A model generated the notes under the pieces. That model was not told where the DNA came from, did no database searches, and saw only the letters and a program-made list of their open reading frames with translations. 64,000 nucleotides of DNA from Deltaproteobacteria bacterium (GTDB lineage Bacteria; Desulfobacterota; DSM-4660; Desulfatiglandales; Desulfatiglandaceae). Where the stretch lies: assembly GCA_019307815.1 (NCBI GenBank), contig JAFDIV010000019.1:55179-119178 (forward strand), written 5' to 3'. Positions within the stretch are counted from its first letter, which is position 1, and each line of letters starts with the position of its first letter. Shown piece by piece: positions 26,205 to 34,457 of the stretch. A program made the position numbers and the translations under genes.

Positions 26205-27885
26205 GCCGGGAAGCGATGAGGCCATAGAAAGCCGATACAAGAAATTGCGTAGGAATATTCTTTTCCTTATGCTTTTGATGAGTCTCGTTCCGCTGACGAT
26301 AATGGCTGTGATCAACTACAATGAATATCGGCGAACGCTCAGGGGAGAGATTGTCGAACCCTTGAGGGGCCTGGCCAGCAAGGCTGCCCATTCCTTAGAT
26401 CTTTACCTGGATGAAAGGCTATCAGCCATAAGATTCTTGGCCTATGCCTATTCTCTTGAAGAGCTTTCCAAAGAGAGCAACCTGAAACACGTGTTCTGGG
26501 CATTGAGCTCCCAGTATAAGGGTTTCATTGACCTGGGCCTAATTGATGAAAACGGTATCCAAATCGGTTATTGCGGTCCATATAAGTTAGAAGGGAAGAA
26601 CTATTCCGACCAGGCCTGGTTTCATGAGGTAGTGGTAAGGGGTGTTTACGTAAGCGACGTGTTTCTGGGCTACAGGAGGTTCCCCCACGTGGCAATAGCT
26701 GTCAAACGGCTAGAGGAAGACGGAAGCTTCTGGATAGTTAGGACAACCATTGATACAAAGAGATTTGAGGATGTGATACACTCAATGGGTTTGGACCCTT
26801 CAAGTGATGCATTTCTGGTGAACAGCAAAGGAATTCTTCAAACCTCCTCTAGGCTTTATGGTAAGGTCCTGGGTGAGTGCCCTCTGGTTATCTCGTTGTC
26901 AGCCGTGGGAACCCAGGTCATTGAAGCTAAAGGACCTAAGGGGGAGGAGCTTCTGGTTGCCTATGCGCAATTGAGCCATGCAGACTATATGCTTTTGGTG
27001 GTCAGGCCCGGCGCCTCGGTCCTCAGGTCGTGGTACAGTCTCAAGAGAGAAATGCTGGTTGTGTTCCTCTTGGGCATACTGGGAATTATAGTTGCTTCAT
27101 TGAGGTTAACGAACCTTATGGTGAAACGGATCCAGGCAGCGGACATTAGACGTGAGGCCACTTTCCGGGAATTGCAGCACAGCCAGAAGCTCTCCTCCAT
27201 AGGGAGGCTTGCTGCAGGGGTGGCCCATGAAATAAATAATCCTATGGCAATAATAAATGAAAAAGCAGGTCTGATGAAGGATTTGATGGAGACCTCCGGC
27301 GAATTTGGATACAAGGAAAAATTTTCAACCCTTTTGGATGATATATTGAAGGCGGTGGATAGGACCAAAACCATTACTCACCGCCTGCTGGGCTTTGCAA
27401 AGAGGATGGATGTACGATTTGAAGAATTGCAGATTAATGACGTGGTAAAAGAGGTGCTTGGCTTCCTGGAAAAGGAGGCCCTTTACAAGAACGTGGAAAT
27501 CAGGCTGCAGTTGGATGAGAACCTTCCCCGGATATACTCGGACAGGGGACAGTTGCAACAGGTTTTCTTGAATCTTCTCACAAATGCACTGGAGGCGGTG
27601 GAGGAAGAAGGCTTCATAACGATAACTTCATGGCAGGATGGACCCGACAAAGTGGCTGTATCAGTGCAGGACAATGGGCGTGGCATGAGCAAGGAGACCA
27701 TGGAACATATCTTTGAGCCTTTTTTCACTACAAAGCGGGAATATGGCACTGGACTAGGGCTGTCCATTACATACGGTATTGTAAAGAAATTGGGCGGAGA
27801 TATCCATGTGGCGAGCCAGGAATCGGTTGGGACAACCTTCACCGTGTTTTTGCCTTTAAAGTCCGAGGCTACAATGGAGGGGTGA
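26188..27885 (+). CDS. Cache-type sensor histidine kinase
   Basis: A 565-residue kinase. Membrane segments at about residues 27-47 and 290-312 enclose a periplasmic double-Cache domain with the motifs FIDLGLIDENG, GPYKLEGKNY and YVSDVFLGYRRFPHV. The HisKA domain follows with the phospho-acceptor His in [14 protein letters not shown]. The HATPase domain has N box LLTNALEAVEEEG, G1 VQDNGRGM, EPFFTTKREYG and G2 [11 protein letters not shown]. No HAMP domain is apparent. Three close paralogues lie at 40864, 49901 and 52074. It overlaps the NifX-type gene upstream and is followed after one base by a receiver gene, so the two form a system. Confidence 0.93.
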   Translation: MAEGLKPGSDEAIESRYKKLRRNILFLMLLMSLVPLTIMAVINYNEYRRTLRGEIVEPLRGLASKAAHSLDLYLDERLSAIRFLAYAYSLEELSKESNLKHVFWALSSQYKGFIDLGLIDENGIQIGYCGPYKLEGKNYSDQAWFHEVVVRGVYVSDVFLGYRRFPHVAIAVKRLEEDGSFWIVRTTIDTKRFEDVIHSMGLDPSSDAFLVNSKGILQTSSRLYGKVLGECPLVISLSAVGTQVIEAKGPKGEELLVAYAQLSHADYMLLVVRPGASVLRSWYSLKREMLVVFLLGILGIIVASLRLTNLMVKRIQAADIRREATFRELQHSQKLSSIGRLAAGVAHEINNPMAIINEKAGLMKDLMETSGEFGYKEKFSTLLDDILKAVDRTKTITHRLLGFAKRMDVRFEELQINDVVKEVLGFLEKEALYKNVEIRLQLDENLPRIYSDRGQLQQVFLNLLTNALEAVEEEGFITITSWQDGPDKVAVSVQDNGRGMSKETMEHIFEPFFTTKREYGTGLGLSITYGIVKKLGGDIHVASQESVGTTFTVFLPLKSEATMEG

Positions 27886-27886
27886 C

Positions 27887-28288
27887 ATGGGAAGAAAGCC
27901 AAGGGTTTTGATAGTTGATGATGAACAAGATTTTGCCAATACCCTGGCCGAAAGATTGGCATTACGCGATTTCGATACAGTGGTGAAAAAGGATGGTGAG
28001 GGGGCCCTGGTTGCTGTTGAAAACAATCCGCCGGATGTGGTTGTGCTCGATATCAGGATGCCGGGCATTGGAGGATTCGAGGTATTAAGGCGCATCAAGT
28101 CCACACATCCCCGGGTTCAGGTTATATTGCTGACAGGTCATGGATCCACAGGCGACGGGATCAAGGGGATGGAGCTGGGGGCGTTTGATTATCTTATCAA
28201 GCCAGTTGATATCAAGGACCTAATGACAAAGATAAAGGCTGCAATAGAATCTTCCGGTTTTTCTACAGAGGAACAGGGAAAATCATGA
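27887..28288 (+). CDS. Single-domain response regulator
   Basis: A 133-residue receiver: VLIVDDEQDFANTL with the acidic pair, acceptor Asp in VVVLDIRMPGIGG, Thr in VILLTGHGS and Lys in DYLIKPVDI. The short tail is KIKAAIESSGFSTEE. It starts one base past the Cache kinase stop and overlaps the following kinase-like gene by four bases, so these three are one transcription unit. It is the probable phosphate acceptor of that kinase. Confidence 0.92.
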   Translation: MGRKPRVLIVDDEQDFANTLAERLALRDFDTVVKKDGEGALVAVENNPPDVVVLDIRMPGIGGFEVLRRIKSTHPRVQVILLTGHGSTGDGIKGMELGAFDYLIKPVDIKDLMTKIKAAIESSGFSTEEQGKS

Positions 28289-28950
28289 GTTACGCTGTAG
28301 GTGATGAGATAAAATTTTTGGCAAGGCTTACTGCCTCGATGACCCATGAGATAAGGAATGTGTTTGCTATCATCCAGGAATCCTCGGGGTTAATGGGCGA
28401 CCTTCTGGATATACAAGGCGAAGAGGGACCCAAAAAGGAAAGGCAGAAGGGAATACTTTCTAAAATCCAGGACCAGGTAAATCGAGGCGTTGGGCTAGTG
28501 GGCCAATTAAACAAATTGGCCCACCTCGCAGATGAGCCAGAGAAGAAGGTGGATCTGACGGACTTGCTGGGTCTGATGGTGGCAGTATCCCGTAGATTGG
28601 CTGCCTTAAGGGAGGTGGAGCTGGCCCTTGCGCCCCGCCCCACCCAACAAGTAGAGGCTGAAACCAGCCCCTTTTATGTATCAATGGCCCTTCATTATTG
28701 CCTGGAGACATGTCTTAGTGTTTTGGCCCCAGGGGCAAGGATCAAACTGGGCATATGGCAAGATGATAAAGCAGTGGGATTTAGAATAAACTGCGAGGAT
28801 ATGAATAGGAACCAAACCGATTCTAATATTTCCAGGGAGGCGGCTTCTACACCTCAATGGACTGCGGTGGAGAAGGCCATGGAAAAGGTCAACGGATCGG
28901 CCCGCCTTGATAATGACTCCTGCATAATTCTTGAAATAGACCTGTCATAA
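28285..28950 (+). CDS. Histidine-kinase-like protein with H-box but no recognisable ATPase domain
   Basis: A 221-residue soluble protein. Residues 8-90 resemble a HisKA dimerisation domain with an intact phospho-acceptor motif, ASMTHEIRNVFAIIQES. The second half has the length of a reduced HATPase domain, but the N, G1 and G2 boxes are absent; only a weak hydrophobic pattern remains (FYVSMALHYCLETCLSVL). It may serve as a histidine phosphotransfer protein or a phosphatase for the receiver encoded just before it, whose stop overlaps its start (ATGA). I see no frameshift, so it looks like a stable shortened protein rather than a broken kinase. Confidence 0.65.
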   Translation: MSYAVGDEIKFLARLTASMTHEIRNVFAIIQESSGLMGDLLDIQGEEGPKKERQKGILSKIQDQVNRGVGLVGQLNKLAHLADEPEKKVDLTDLLGLMVAVSRRLAALREVELALAPRPTQQVEAETSPFYVSMALHYCLETCLSVLAPGARIKLGIWQDDKAVGFRINCEDMNRNQTDSNISREAASTPQWTAVEKAMEKVNGSARLDNDSCIILEIDLS

Positions 28951-28952
28951 AA

Positions 28953-28998
28953 GTTGCGATTAGTTGCATAATGTCCTATCTTTGTGTTGCAAATTGTT
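28953..28998. promoter_or_regulatory. TTGCA-type enhancer sites upstream of the 29.1 kb promoter
   Basis: GTTGCGATTAGTTGCAT (28953-28969) and GTTGCAAATTGTT (28986-28998) resemble the palindromes at 23993 and 24079. They end 63-95 bases before the -24 element at 29063, a usual enhancer distance. Confidence 0.6.
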
Positions 28999-29060
28999 CT
29001 AAAATAGTTCACCATTTTCCTGCCGTTTTCTAACCAATTGAAATAACTGCTTTAATCCCC

Positions 29061-29079
29061 TTGGCACACCCTTTGCTTT
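29061..29079 (+). promoter_or_regulatory. Sigma54 (-24/-12) promoter
   Basis: TTGGCACACCCTTTGCTTT: GG at 29063-29064 and GC at 29075-29076, 10 bases apart, with TTGGCAC and TTGCT both matching consensus. The next gene starts at 29141 with a strong ribosome site. Confidence 0.9.
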
Positions 29080-29140
29080 ACTATTAGGCGTGGTAAATAA
29101 TATTTTTCCTTTAACCAGAAAAGAAGAAAGGAGGATAGCC

Positions 29141-29452
29141 ATGGCCAGGCATCTGGAAAAATACGAGGCCATATTTTCTGCCGCAGCCTTTGCGGAAATG
29201 AACGAGCATGAGACAGCGCTAGAACTTTCAGGCCTGGGTTACGGAATGCGCAAGAAGGTCGCAGATCTGAAGCAGTATCTTCAGAGGGTATTCGCAGCCA
29301 CAGCATTTACTGATGTTGCCTGCCACGATATGGCGGTGGAAATGCTGAAGGAACCTGGGGTCAAAGCGCGTGAAACAAGATCCTTTTCTAGATTTCTGGA
29401 AGAAGTTGGACTTCAGGGGGCCCGATTTCAATATGTAGTGGCAAGGATTTAA
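29141..29452 (+). CDS. FAE-motif small protein with internal duplication
   Basis: A 103-residue soluble protein starting at ATG 29141 after GAAAGGAGGATAGCC. Two similar helices are visible: AIFSAAAFAEMNEHETALEL (about residues 10-29) and RVFAATAFTDVACHDMAVEM (about 49-68), each followed by a basic stretch. The motif also occurs in the 58-residue gene at 23669-23845, the N-terminus of the USP at 23083-23626, and twice in the double-receiver protein that follows. No known domain is recognised. It is the first gene behind a near-perfect sigma54 promoter, so it is probably an important product of the regulon. Confidence 0.75.
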   Translation: MARHLEKYEAIFSAAAFAEMNEHETALELSGLGYGMRKKVADLKQYLQRVFAATAFTDVACHDMAVEMLKEPGVKARETRSFSRFLEEVGLQGARFQYVVARI

Positions 29453-29486
29453 TGGTCCGTTATGTTCAAGGCAACCAAGTGGATCC

Positions 29487-30548
29487 ATGGGAATAAATCT
29501 CTTGATCGTTGAAGGAGATAAAGAGCTCATGTCCGTGCTTTCCTCATACTTCCACCACGAAGGTTTCAGGGTCTTTGTGGCGCCCAGTGATTCTGCTGCC
29601 AGAAAGATCCTTACCAAGAAGAGGATTGATGTGGTCTTGCTGGGGGTGATTACCTTGAGGAGGAGAGCGCTGGCACTCTTAAGATGGATCAAGAGAAAAC
29701 GCCCCCTTGCTCAGGTCATCTTGATCAACACCAAAGATGAGCTTCGCCTCTCCATAGAGGCAATGAAACTGGGCGCATTTGACGATTTTTTGCTGCCCCT
29801 CGATCTTACTTCTCTGGCCGAATCAGTCAAGGCGGCATGGAAGGTGAAAAAACAAGAAAGCAAGGCCAAGGCCTCCTTTTTTGATCGCTACAGCAAGATC
29901 ATGGTGGCAGCAACCTATGCGGAGGTTGGTGAGGACGAATTTGCGGTTCAAATCGCATCAAGTACCAAATGCAGTAACTATGGGAGCAAGCGGAAAGGGG
30001 TACCAGCGCATGATAGGGCCCATGGACAACAGGGCCTGAGCAAGGATTCTAAAAACATCCAAGAGATGGAGGAGACAATGGAAGAAATCAAGGTATTGTT
30101 GGTGGACGATGAGGAGGATTTCGTCAGGACCCTTGCAGAGCGGATTCGGATGAGGGATCTTAATTCGGATGTAGCTCTGAACGGTCAGGAGGCCTTGAGG
30201 ATAGTGGAAGACGATATTCCCGATGTAATGGTTCTTGATCTCCGAATGCCGGGGATCGACGGAATGGAGGTGCTTCGCAGGGTCAGAAAGGCCTATCCTG
30301 AAGTCAAAGTCATAATCCTGACGGGCCATGGTTCCAAGAAGGATGAGGAGGAGGCCCGGAGGCTCGGTGCCTTCGAGTACTTACAGAAGCCTGCTGACGT
30401 CAACAAGCTGATTGACACGATAAAGAGGGCATATAAGAGCAAAATAGAGGGCACCATGGTAGCAGGGGCGTTTGCGGAGGCTGGTGAATTTGATACTGCC
30501 AGAGACATGCTCAAGGAGCGATCCGGCCGAGAAGATGAAGATGACTAA
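29487..30548 (+). CDS. Double receiver protein with FAE motifs after each domain
   Basis: A 353-residue protein. Residues 1-120 are a pseudo-receiver: the fold pattern is present (NLLIVEGDKELMSVL) but the acceptor Asp is replaced (VVLLGVITL). A helix with IMVAATYAEVGEDEFAVQIA follows, then a linker of about 45 residues. Residues 200-320 are an intact receiver (VLLVDDEEDF, acceptor in VMVLDLRMPG, Thr in ILTGHG, Lys in YLQKPAD). The end is TMVAGAFAEAGEFDTARDML. Within the linker, GGAGGAGACA precedes an in-frame ATG at 30078, so the second half may also be made alone; the gene may be a recent fusion of two. Confidence 0.8.
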   Translation: MGINLLIVEGDKELMSVLSSYFHHEGFRVFVAPSDSAARKILTKKRIDVVLLGVITLRRRALALLRWIKRKRPLAQVILINTKDELRLSIEAMKLGAFDDFLLPLDLTSLAESVKAAWKVKKQESKAKASFFDRYSKIMVAATYAEVGEDEFAVQIASSTKCSNYGSKRKGVPAHDRAHGQQGLSKDSKNIQEMEETMEEIKVLLVDDEEDFVRTLAERIRMRDLNSDVALNGQEALRIVEDDIPDVMVLDLRMPGIDGMEVLRRVRKAYPEVKVIILTGHGSKKDEEEARRLGAFEYLQKPADVNKLIDTIKRAYKSKIEGTMVAGAFAEAGEFDTARDMLKERSGREDEDD

Positions 30549-30549
30549 T

Positions 30550-30586
30550 CATCGGCCCCTACGGCTTTGTTGGCCGGTGTTTTTTT
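30550..30586 (+). terminator. Intrinsic terminator
   Basis: CATCGGCC (30550-30557) pairs with GGCCGGTG (30572-30579) with one G-U, followed by seven T. It ends the FAE/double-receiver transcript. Confidence 0.85.
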
Positions 30587-30671
30587 GCGATATTTTGTGA
30601 TCTTTTTCACATCGAACTGCAAGGCCTTGCCTGCTAGTTCGATTCGAGAAATTCTTGCGAGGAAGCAATTC

Positions 30672-30863
30672 ATGAAACAAACAAAGGTTAGGGACCTGAT
30701 GGTGCCTCTTTCAGATTACGCTACGGTAAGTGATCAGGCCACGCTGTATGAGGCCGTGATGGCCTTAGAACAAGCTCAAATCAAATTTGACAAAAATTGT
30801 CAATTGATCAAGGCATGCAATCTGGATGGTGGTGACCAAGGAAAGGAGGGCAAAGTCAAATGA
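30672..30863 (+). CDS. Truncated CBS-domain protein
   Basis: A 63-residue protein beginning KQTKVRDLMVPLSDYATVSD, the start of a CBS domain (compare the CBS part of 54330-55235, which opens AGDIMIPIEDYTTIDPDST). Only the first strand and helix remain before the protein runs into the hydrophilic end KACNLDGGDQGKEGK. GAGGAAGCAATTC precedes ATG at 30672. The stop overlaps the DASS permease start by four bases, so it may survive mainly as a translational leader. It looks like a remnant of a longer CBS protein. Confidence 0.55.
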   Translation: MKQTKVRDLMVPLSDYATVSDQATLYEAVMALEQAQIKFDKNCQLIKACNLDGGDQGKEGKVK

Positions 30864-32464
30864 CTCATGATGCAGAGCTAGCAAAAGGAGGAGGCCTGCT
30901 GGCCAACAAGTTGCTGTGGTTGGTGGTAGGAGCTGCGGTATTTGCATTGGTAGGATTCGTCTTGCCGACTCCTCAAGGTGTCGTGGATGTGGTGGAAAAA
31001 TACGGTTTTGCAAAAAAGATGATGGAATGGGGCGTTGCCCACAGTCCCATTGAGGCGGCTCATAAGACCATGATTGTACTGGGAATCATACCCATGGCAG
31101 TGATCTTTTTTGCCACAGAGGCAATACCCATAGGCCTTACAGGGATTTTGATGCCTACATTGGCCTATTTCCTCCATCTTTTGCCAAAAAAGATGATCGG
31201 GAAGACCTTTGCCGGAGATGCCCCCATGTTCCTCCTGGGAGTGCTGGCCATGGGCGTTGTTGTGGTGGAGGTGGGATTTCATAAGCGTCTTGCTTCATGG
31301 CTTTTGGGCTGGACAAAGGGATTTTATGTACCCATATTTGTCCTGTGTATCAGCATGGCCGTGGTGGGTTCCTTCATCTCAGCACACGCCATGTGCGCAT
31401 TCATGACCCCTGTTATGATGGCCGTATATTATGGTGCGGTCACTGCCAATAGCAGTCCTGGGCAGGTGCGGCATGACCCTGACCTGGCCAAGTTTCTTCT
31501 GTTTTCCCTGTGTTTTGCGTTGAATGTGGGCGGAGTGGGCTCACCTGCGGCAGGCGGACGTAATGTTATCATGATGGGTTTCTGGAGTGACTACAAAGTC
31601 CCAATGGATTTCTTCACCTGGATGAAGTATGGAATGCCCATCGTCCCGATCCTGGGTATAGTGGTGGCCGTTTACATGATCCTTGTTTTTGGAAGAAAGG
31701 TGAAGACAAGAGACCTAACCCCTGGGCTTGCGGCGATCAAGGAAGAAACAAGGGCAATGGGCAAGATGGCCTATCCCGAACTGGTAACCTGTGCTATGCT
31801 GCTTTTGATATTAGGACTCTGGATCTTCGGCGGTGAAGAGCTGGGACTGGGAGGTCCTTCCTTGCTCGCCCTGGCCATTCCGGTTGTTTTCAGGATAACA
31901 GACTGGAGGAAGATCTTGAACGGCATATCCTGGGATGCATGGTTTATGTATTGTGGTGCGTTGACCTTGGGAGCGCTACTGAAGGAAACTGGGGCCGCCC
32001 TGTGGCTTGCAAAGGCCTCCCTGGGGATCCTGAATGAAATCGATATGGGCCAGGGATTGGGGTTGTGGATAGGACTCTCGACCCTGTCCGGCATAATAAC
32101 CAATTTCATGTCCGATGCCGGGACAACCGCCCTTTTGGGGCCAATAGTCATACCTATGGGTATAATGACCGATGTGCCCGGTGAGCCCTGGGCCGTGGGA
32201 CTTGCCGTTGCCTTTGCCACCTCCTTCGCCCATGTGCTCATAGTGGGCACTCCAAACAACGCCATAGTTTATGGCCTTGGCACCTACCCGGATACCGGGG
32301 AGAGGGCAATTCATCCTATGGACTTTGTGAAGTACGGCTTTGTCCTGTTTATCTTGTCTCTGGTTGTGGTGTGGTTAGTCGGATTCATGGGTGTGTTTAA
32401 GCTCGTCGGTTTTCCGGAAGGTATTCTTGATACGGCCAGACAGGCCATGCAAAGCATTAGATGA
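30860..32464 (+). CDS. DASS/SLC13-family sodium:anion symporter (copy 1)
   Basis: A 534-residue protein with about 12-14 membrane segments. Family features are the NVGGVGSPAAGGRNVIMMG substrate-loop motif, IITNFMSDAGTTALLGPIVI and LIVGTPNNAIVYGLG, all typical of DASS transporters for sulfate, dicarboxylates or related anions. AAAGGAGGGCAAAGTCAA precedes ATG. Paralogues lie at 48268-49875 and 55269-57066. A receiver, a kinase and a sigma54 regulator follow, so transport is probably linked to that signalling. The substrate is not determinable from sequence. Confidence 0.92.
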   Translation: MTHDAELAKGGGLLANKLLWLVVGAAVFALVGFVLPTPQGVVDVVEKYGFAKKMMEWGVAHSPIEAAHKTMIVLGIIPMAVIFFATEAIPIGLTGILMPTLAYFLHLLPKKMIGKTFAGDAPMFLLGVLAMGVVVVEVGFHKRLASWLLGWTKGFYVPIFVLCISMAVVGSFISAHAMCAFMTPVMMAVYYGAVTANSSPGQVRHDPDLAKFLLFSLCFALNVGGVGSPAAGGRNVIMMGFWSDYKVPMDFFTWMKYGMPIVPILGIVVAVYMILVFGRKVKTRDLTPGLAAIKEETRAMGKMAYPELVTCAMLLLILGLWIFGGEELGLGGPSLLALAIPVVFRITDWRKILNGISWDAWFMYCGALTLGALLKETGAALWLAKASLGILNEIDMGQGLGLWIGLSTLSGIITNFMSDAGTTALLGPIVIPMGIMTDVPGEPWAVGLAVAFATSFAHVLIVGTPNNAIVYGLGTYPDTGERAIHPMDFVKYGFVLFILSLVVVWLVGFMGVFKLVGFPEGILDTARQAMQSIR

Positions 32465-32506
32465 TAGAAATTATGAAAAACGCCAGTAAAAGGGGGAAGA
32501 CTCGTT

Positions 32507-32950
32507 ATGCCAGATTCCAAGCCTATTATCATGGTTGTTGATGATGAAGAAGAGTTTGTGGAGGCCCTGAGTGAACGTCTTGAGGTGAGGGGACTAACCG
32601 TGTTCAAGGCCTTCAGCGGCCAGCAGGCCCTTGAGGTCCTGGACAAGCACCGCAATACTGATGTGGTAATCCTGGACGTCAAAATGCCCGGTATGGACGG
32701 TATAGACACCCTCAGAGAGATTAAGAGCCGATTTCCATTGATAGAGGTGTTGATGTTGACCGGTCATGCGACCGTTGATACGGCAATTCAAGGTATGAAG
32801 TTGGGCGCCTATGATTACCTTATGAAGCCGTGTGAGATAGATATTCTCATGGCCAAGGTGCAGGAAGCGGTCAAAAGGAAGCGAGACCAGGAAAGGAGAA
32901 TTCGCGAGGCCCAGGTGCGCGAGGCCATAACGGATTACGGACTGGAATAA
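32507..32950 (+). CDS. Single-domain response regulator with KIR-type tail
   Basis: A 147-residue receiver (IIMVVDDEEEFVEAL, acceptor in VVILDVKMPGMDG, Thr in LMLTGHAT, Lys in YLMKPCEI) followed by a charged helix RKRDQERRIREAQVREAITD. The same tail pattern occurs in receivers at 36167, 43000, 51626 and 53824. AAGGGGGAAGACTCGTT precedes ATG. It lies between a DASS gene and a kinase gene 29 bases downstream, so it is probably part of one system with kinase 32980 and regulator 34458. Confidence 0.9.
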   Translation: MPDSKPIIMVVDDEEEFVEALSERLEVRGLTVFKAFSGQQALEVLDKHRNTDVVILDVKMPGMDGIDTLREIKSRFPLIEVLMLTGHATVDTAIQGMKLGAYDYLMKPCEIDILMAKVQEAVKRKRDQERRIREAQVREAITDYGLE

Positions 32951-32979
32951 ACGCAGTTACAAATAGATATAGGTAATCA

Positions 32980-34455
32980 ATGCCCTGGAAAAAGATCAGT
33001 CTGCGGACTCGCATATATTTGATGCTTACATCCTTGGTACTTGTGACCATTGCGGGTGGCTTGGTGATGGTGTGGTACACCTACAGGATCGAACAGCTTA
33101 CCACCGCGCTGATAGGGCGGCATTTCCTGGCATTTGAGGCGGCCTCGAACCTGGCCTTTGACCTGGCCACGCAGAAGGGTTTTGTGTCTTATTATTTTAT
33201 TGATGGAAACGAGGCCTGGTTGGAGGACCTGGCTCGTCACCGTCGCACCTTCCAAGACCAGATGGAAAAGGCGAGACTCCTTGCCGATACCAAAGAAGAA
33301 CGTCTGATCATGGCCGACATAGAGTCTCAGTACATCAGATACGTTTCATCTATGGACAGGGTCATAGACTATTACAAGAGCGGGAAAAGGGATTTAGGCA
33401 AGCAGCTTCACGAGACCCTACGCCCCCTCTTCTTCAAGATACTGGACCTATGCTCGGAATTTAAGTCCTCTCAGAAAAAGGGTATTCAAAGGGCCAGGAC
33501 AAAGGCCTATACGGAGGCGGCAAGGCTGAGGTTTCTGGCTGCTGGTGCTGTAGTGCTGGTGATAGTCCTCGGGGCATTACTCCTGTTTTTGCTGATACAT
33601 CATATCCTGGAACCTGTTCGCAGGCTGGCAAGTGAGACGGCAGGTCGGGAGGGTCTCTCACCTAGGGACGAAGTCTCGGCCCTAAGCCACGGAGTCCACG
33701 GACTCAAAGAGCAGTATGACCGGGCTGCCATGGAGCTGGAAAGGAGCAGGGCACAATTGTTGCAGGCGGAAAAGCTGGCTCTTGTAGCCAGGCTTGGCGC
33801 CGGGACTGCCCATAGCATCCGCAATCCCCTCACCTCGGTCAAGATGAGGCTCTTTTCCCTCAGTAGAACCCTGGACTTGAACGCAGACCAACAGGAAGAC
33901 TTTGATGTCATTTCCCAGGAGATAGGCCATATCGACAACATAGTGCAGAACTTCCTGGAATTTGCCAGGCCCCCAAGGCTGAAGTTACAGCCCGTGTCGC
34001 TATCAGATGTTGTAGACCAGGCGGCGCTGCTCATGGGCCACCGTCTTGAGGCCTGCCACGCACAGTTGGTTATAATAAGGCAGGAAAGCCTTCCGGAGGT
34101 CCATGCAGACCCTGAACAGTTAAAAGAGGCCCTGGTGAACATCCTGAATAACTCCTGCGAGGCCATGGAACCGGGGGGCTGCATTGAGATAAAAGAGCAA
34201 CTGGAGATGGAGCAGGAGGGCAGAGCTGTGGCAGTAATACGCATATCTGATACAGGCTCCGGAATACCGGATGAGATAAAGGACAAGATATTCGAGCCCT
34301 TTTTTACCACAAAGGAAGAGGGAAGCGGACTGGGGCTCAGTATCGTGGCCAGGATCATTGAGCAGCACGGCGGAACAATAGAGGCCGAATCGCGAGAGGG
34401 CAAAGGTGCCTGTTTTGTAATAAAACTCCCCGTGGGCAGGACTGAGGGGGCCTGA
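32980..34455 (+). CDS. Membrane sensor histidine kinase
   Basis: A 491-residue kinase with membrane segments at about residues 11-33 and 187-208 around a helical periplasmic domain. A HAMP-like region (ILEPVRRLASETAG) follows. HisKA has its His in AGTAHSIRNPLTSVK, a variant H-box (Ser-Ile instead of Glu-Ile). The HATPase domain has ILNNSCEAMEPGG, ISDTGSGIP, EPFFTTKEEG and GSGLGLSIVA. The gene ends two bases before the sigma54 regulator, so they are a pair of the NtrB/NtrC type. Its periplasmic domain differs from the Cache kinases elsewhere in the window. Confidence 0.92.
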   Translation: MPWKKISLRTRIYLMLTSLVLVTIAGGLVMVWYTYRIEQLTTALIGRHFLAFEAASNLAFDLATQKGFVSYYFIDGNEAWLEDLARHRRTFQDQMEKARLLADTKEERLIMADIESQYIRYVSSMDRVIDYYKSGKRDLGKQLHETLRPLFFKILDLCSEFKSSQKKGIQRARTKAYTEAARLRFLAAGAVVLVIVLGALLLFLLIHHILEPVRRLASETAGREGLSPRDEVSALSHGVHGLKEQYDRAAMELERSRAQLLQAEKLALVARLGAGTAHSIRNPLTSVKMRLFSLSRTLDLNADQQEDFDVISQEIGHIDNIVQNFLEFARPPRLKLQPVSLSDVVDQAALLMGHRLEACHAQLVIIRQESLPEVHADPEQLKEALVNILNNSCEAMEPGGCIEIKEQLEMEQEGRAVAVIRISDTGSGIPDEIKDKIFEPFFTTKEEGSGLGLSIVARIIEQHGGTIEAESREGKGACFVIKLPVGRTEGA

Positions 34456-34457
34456 CT

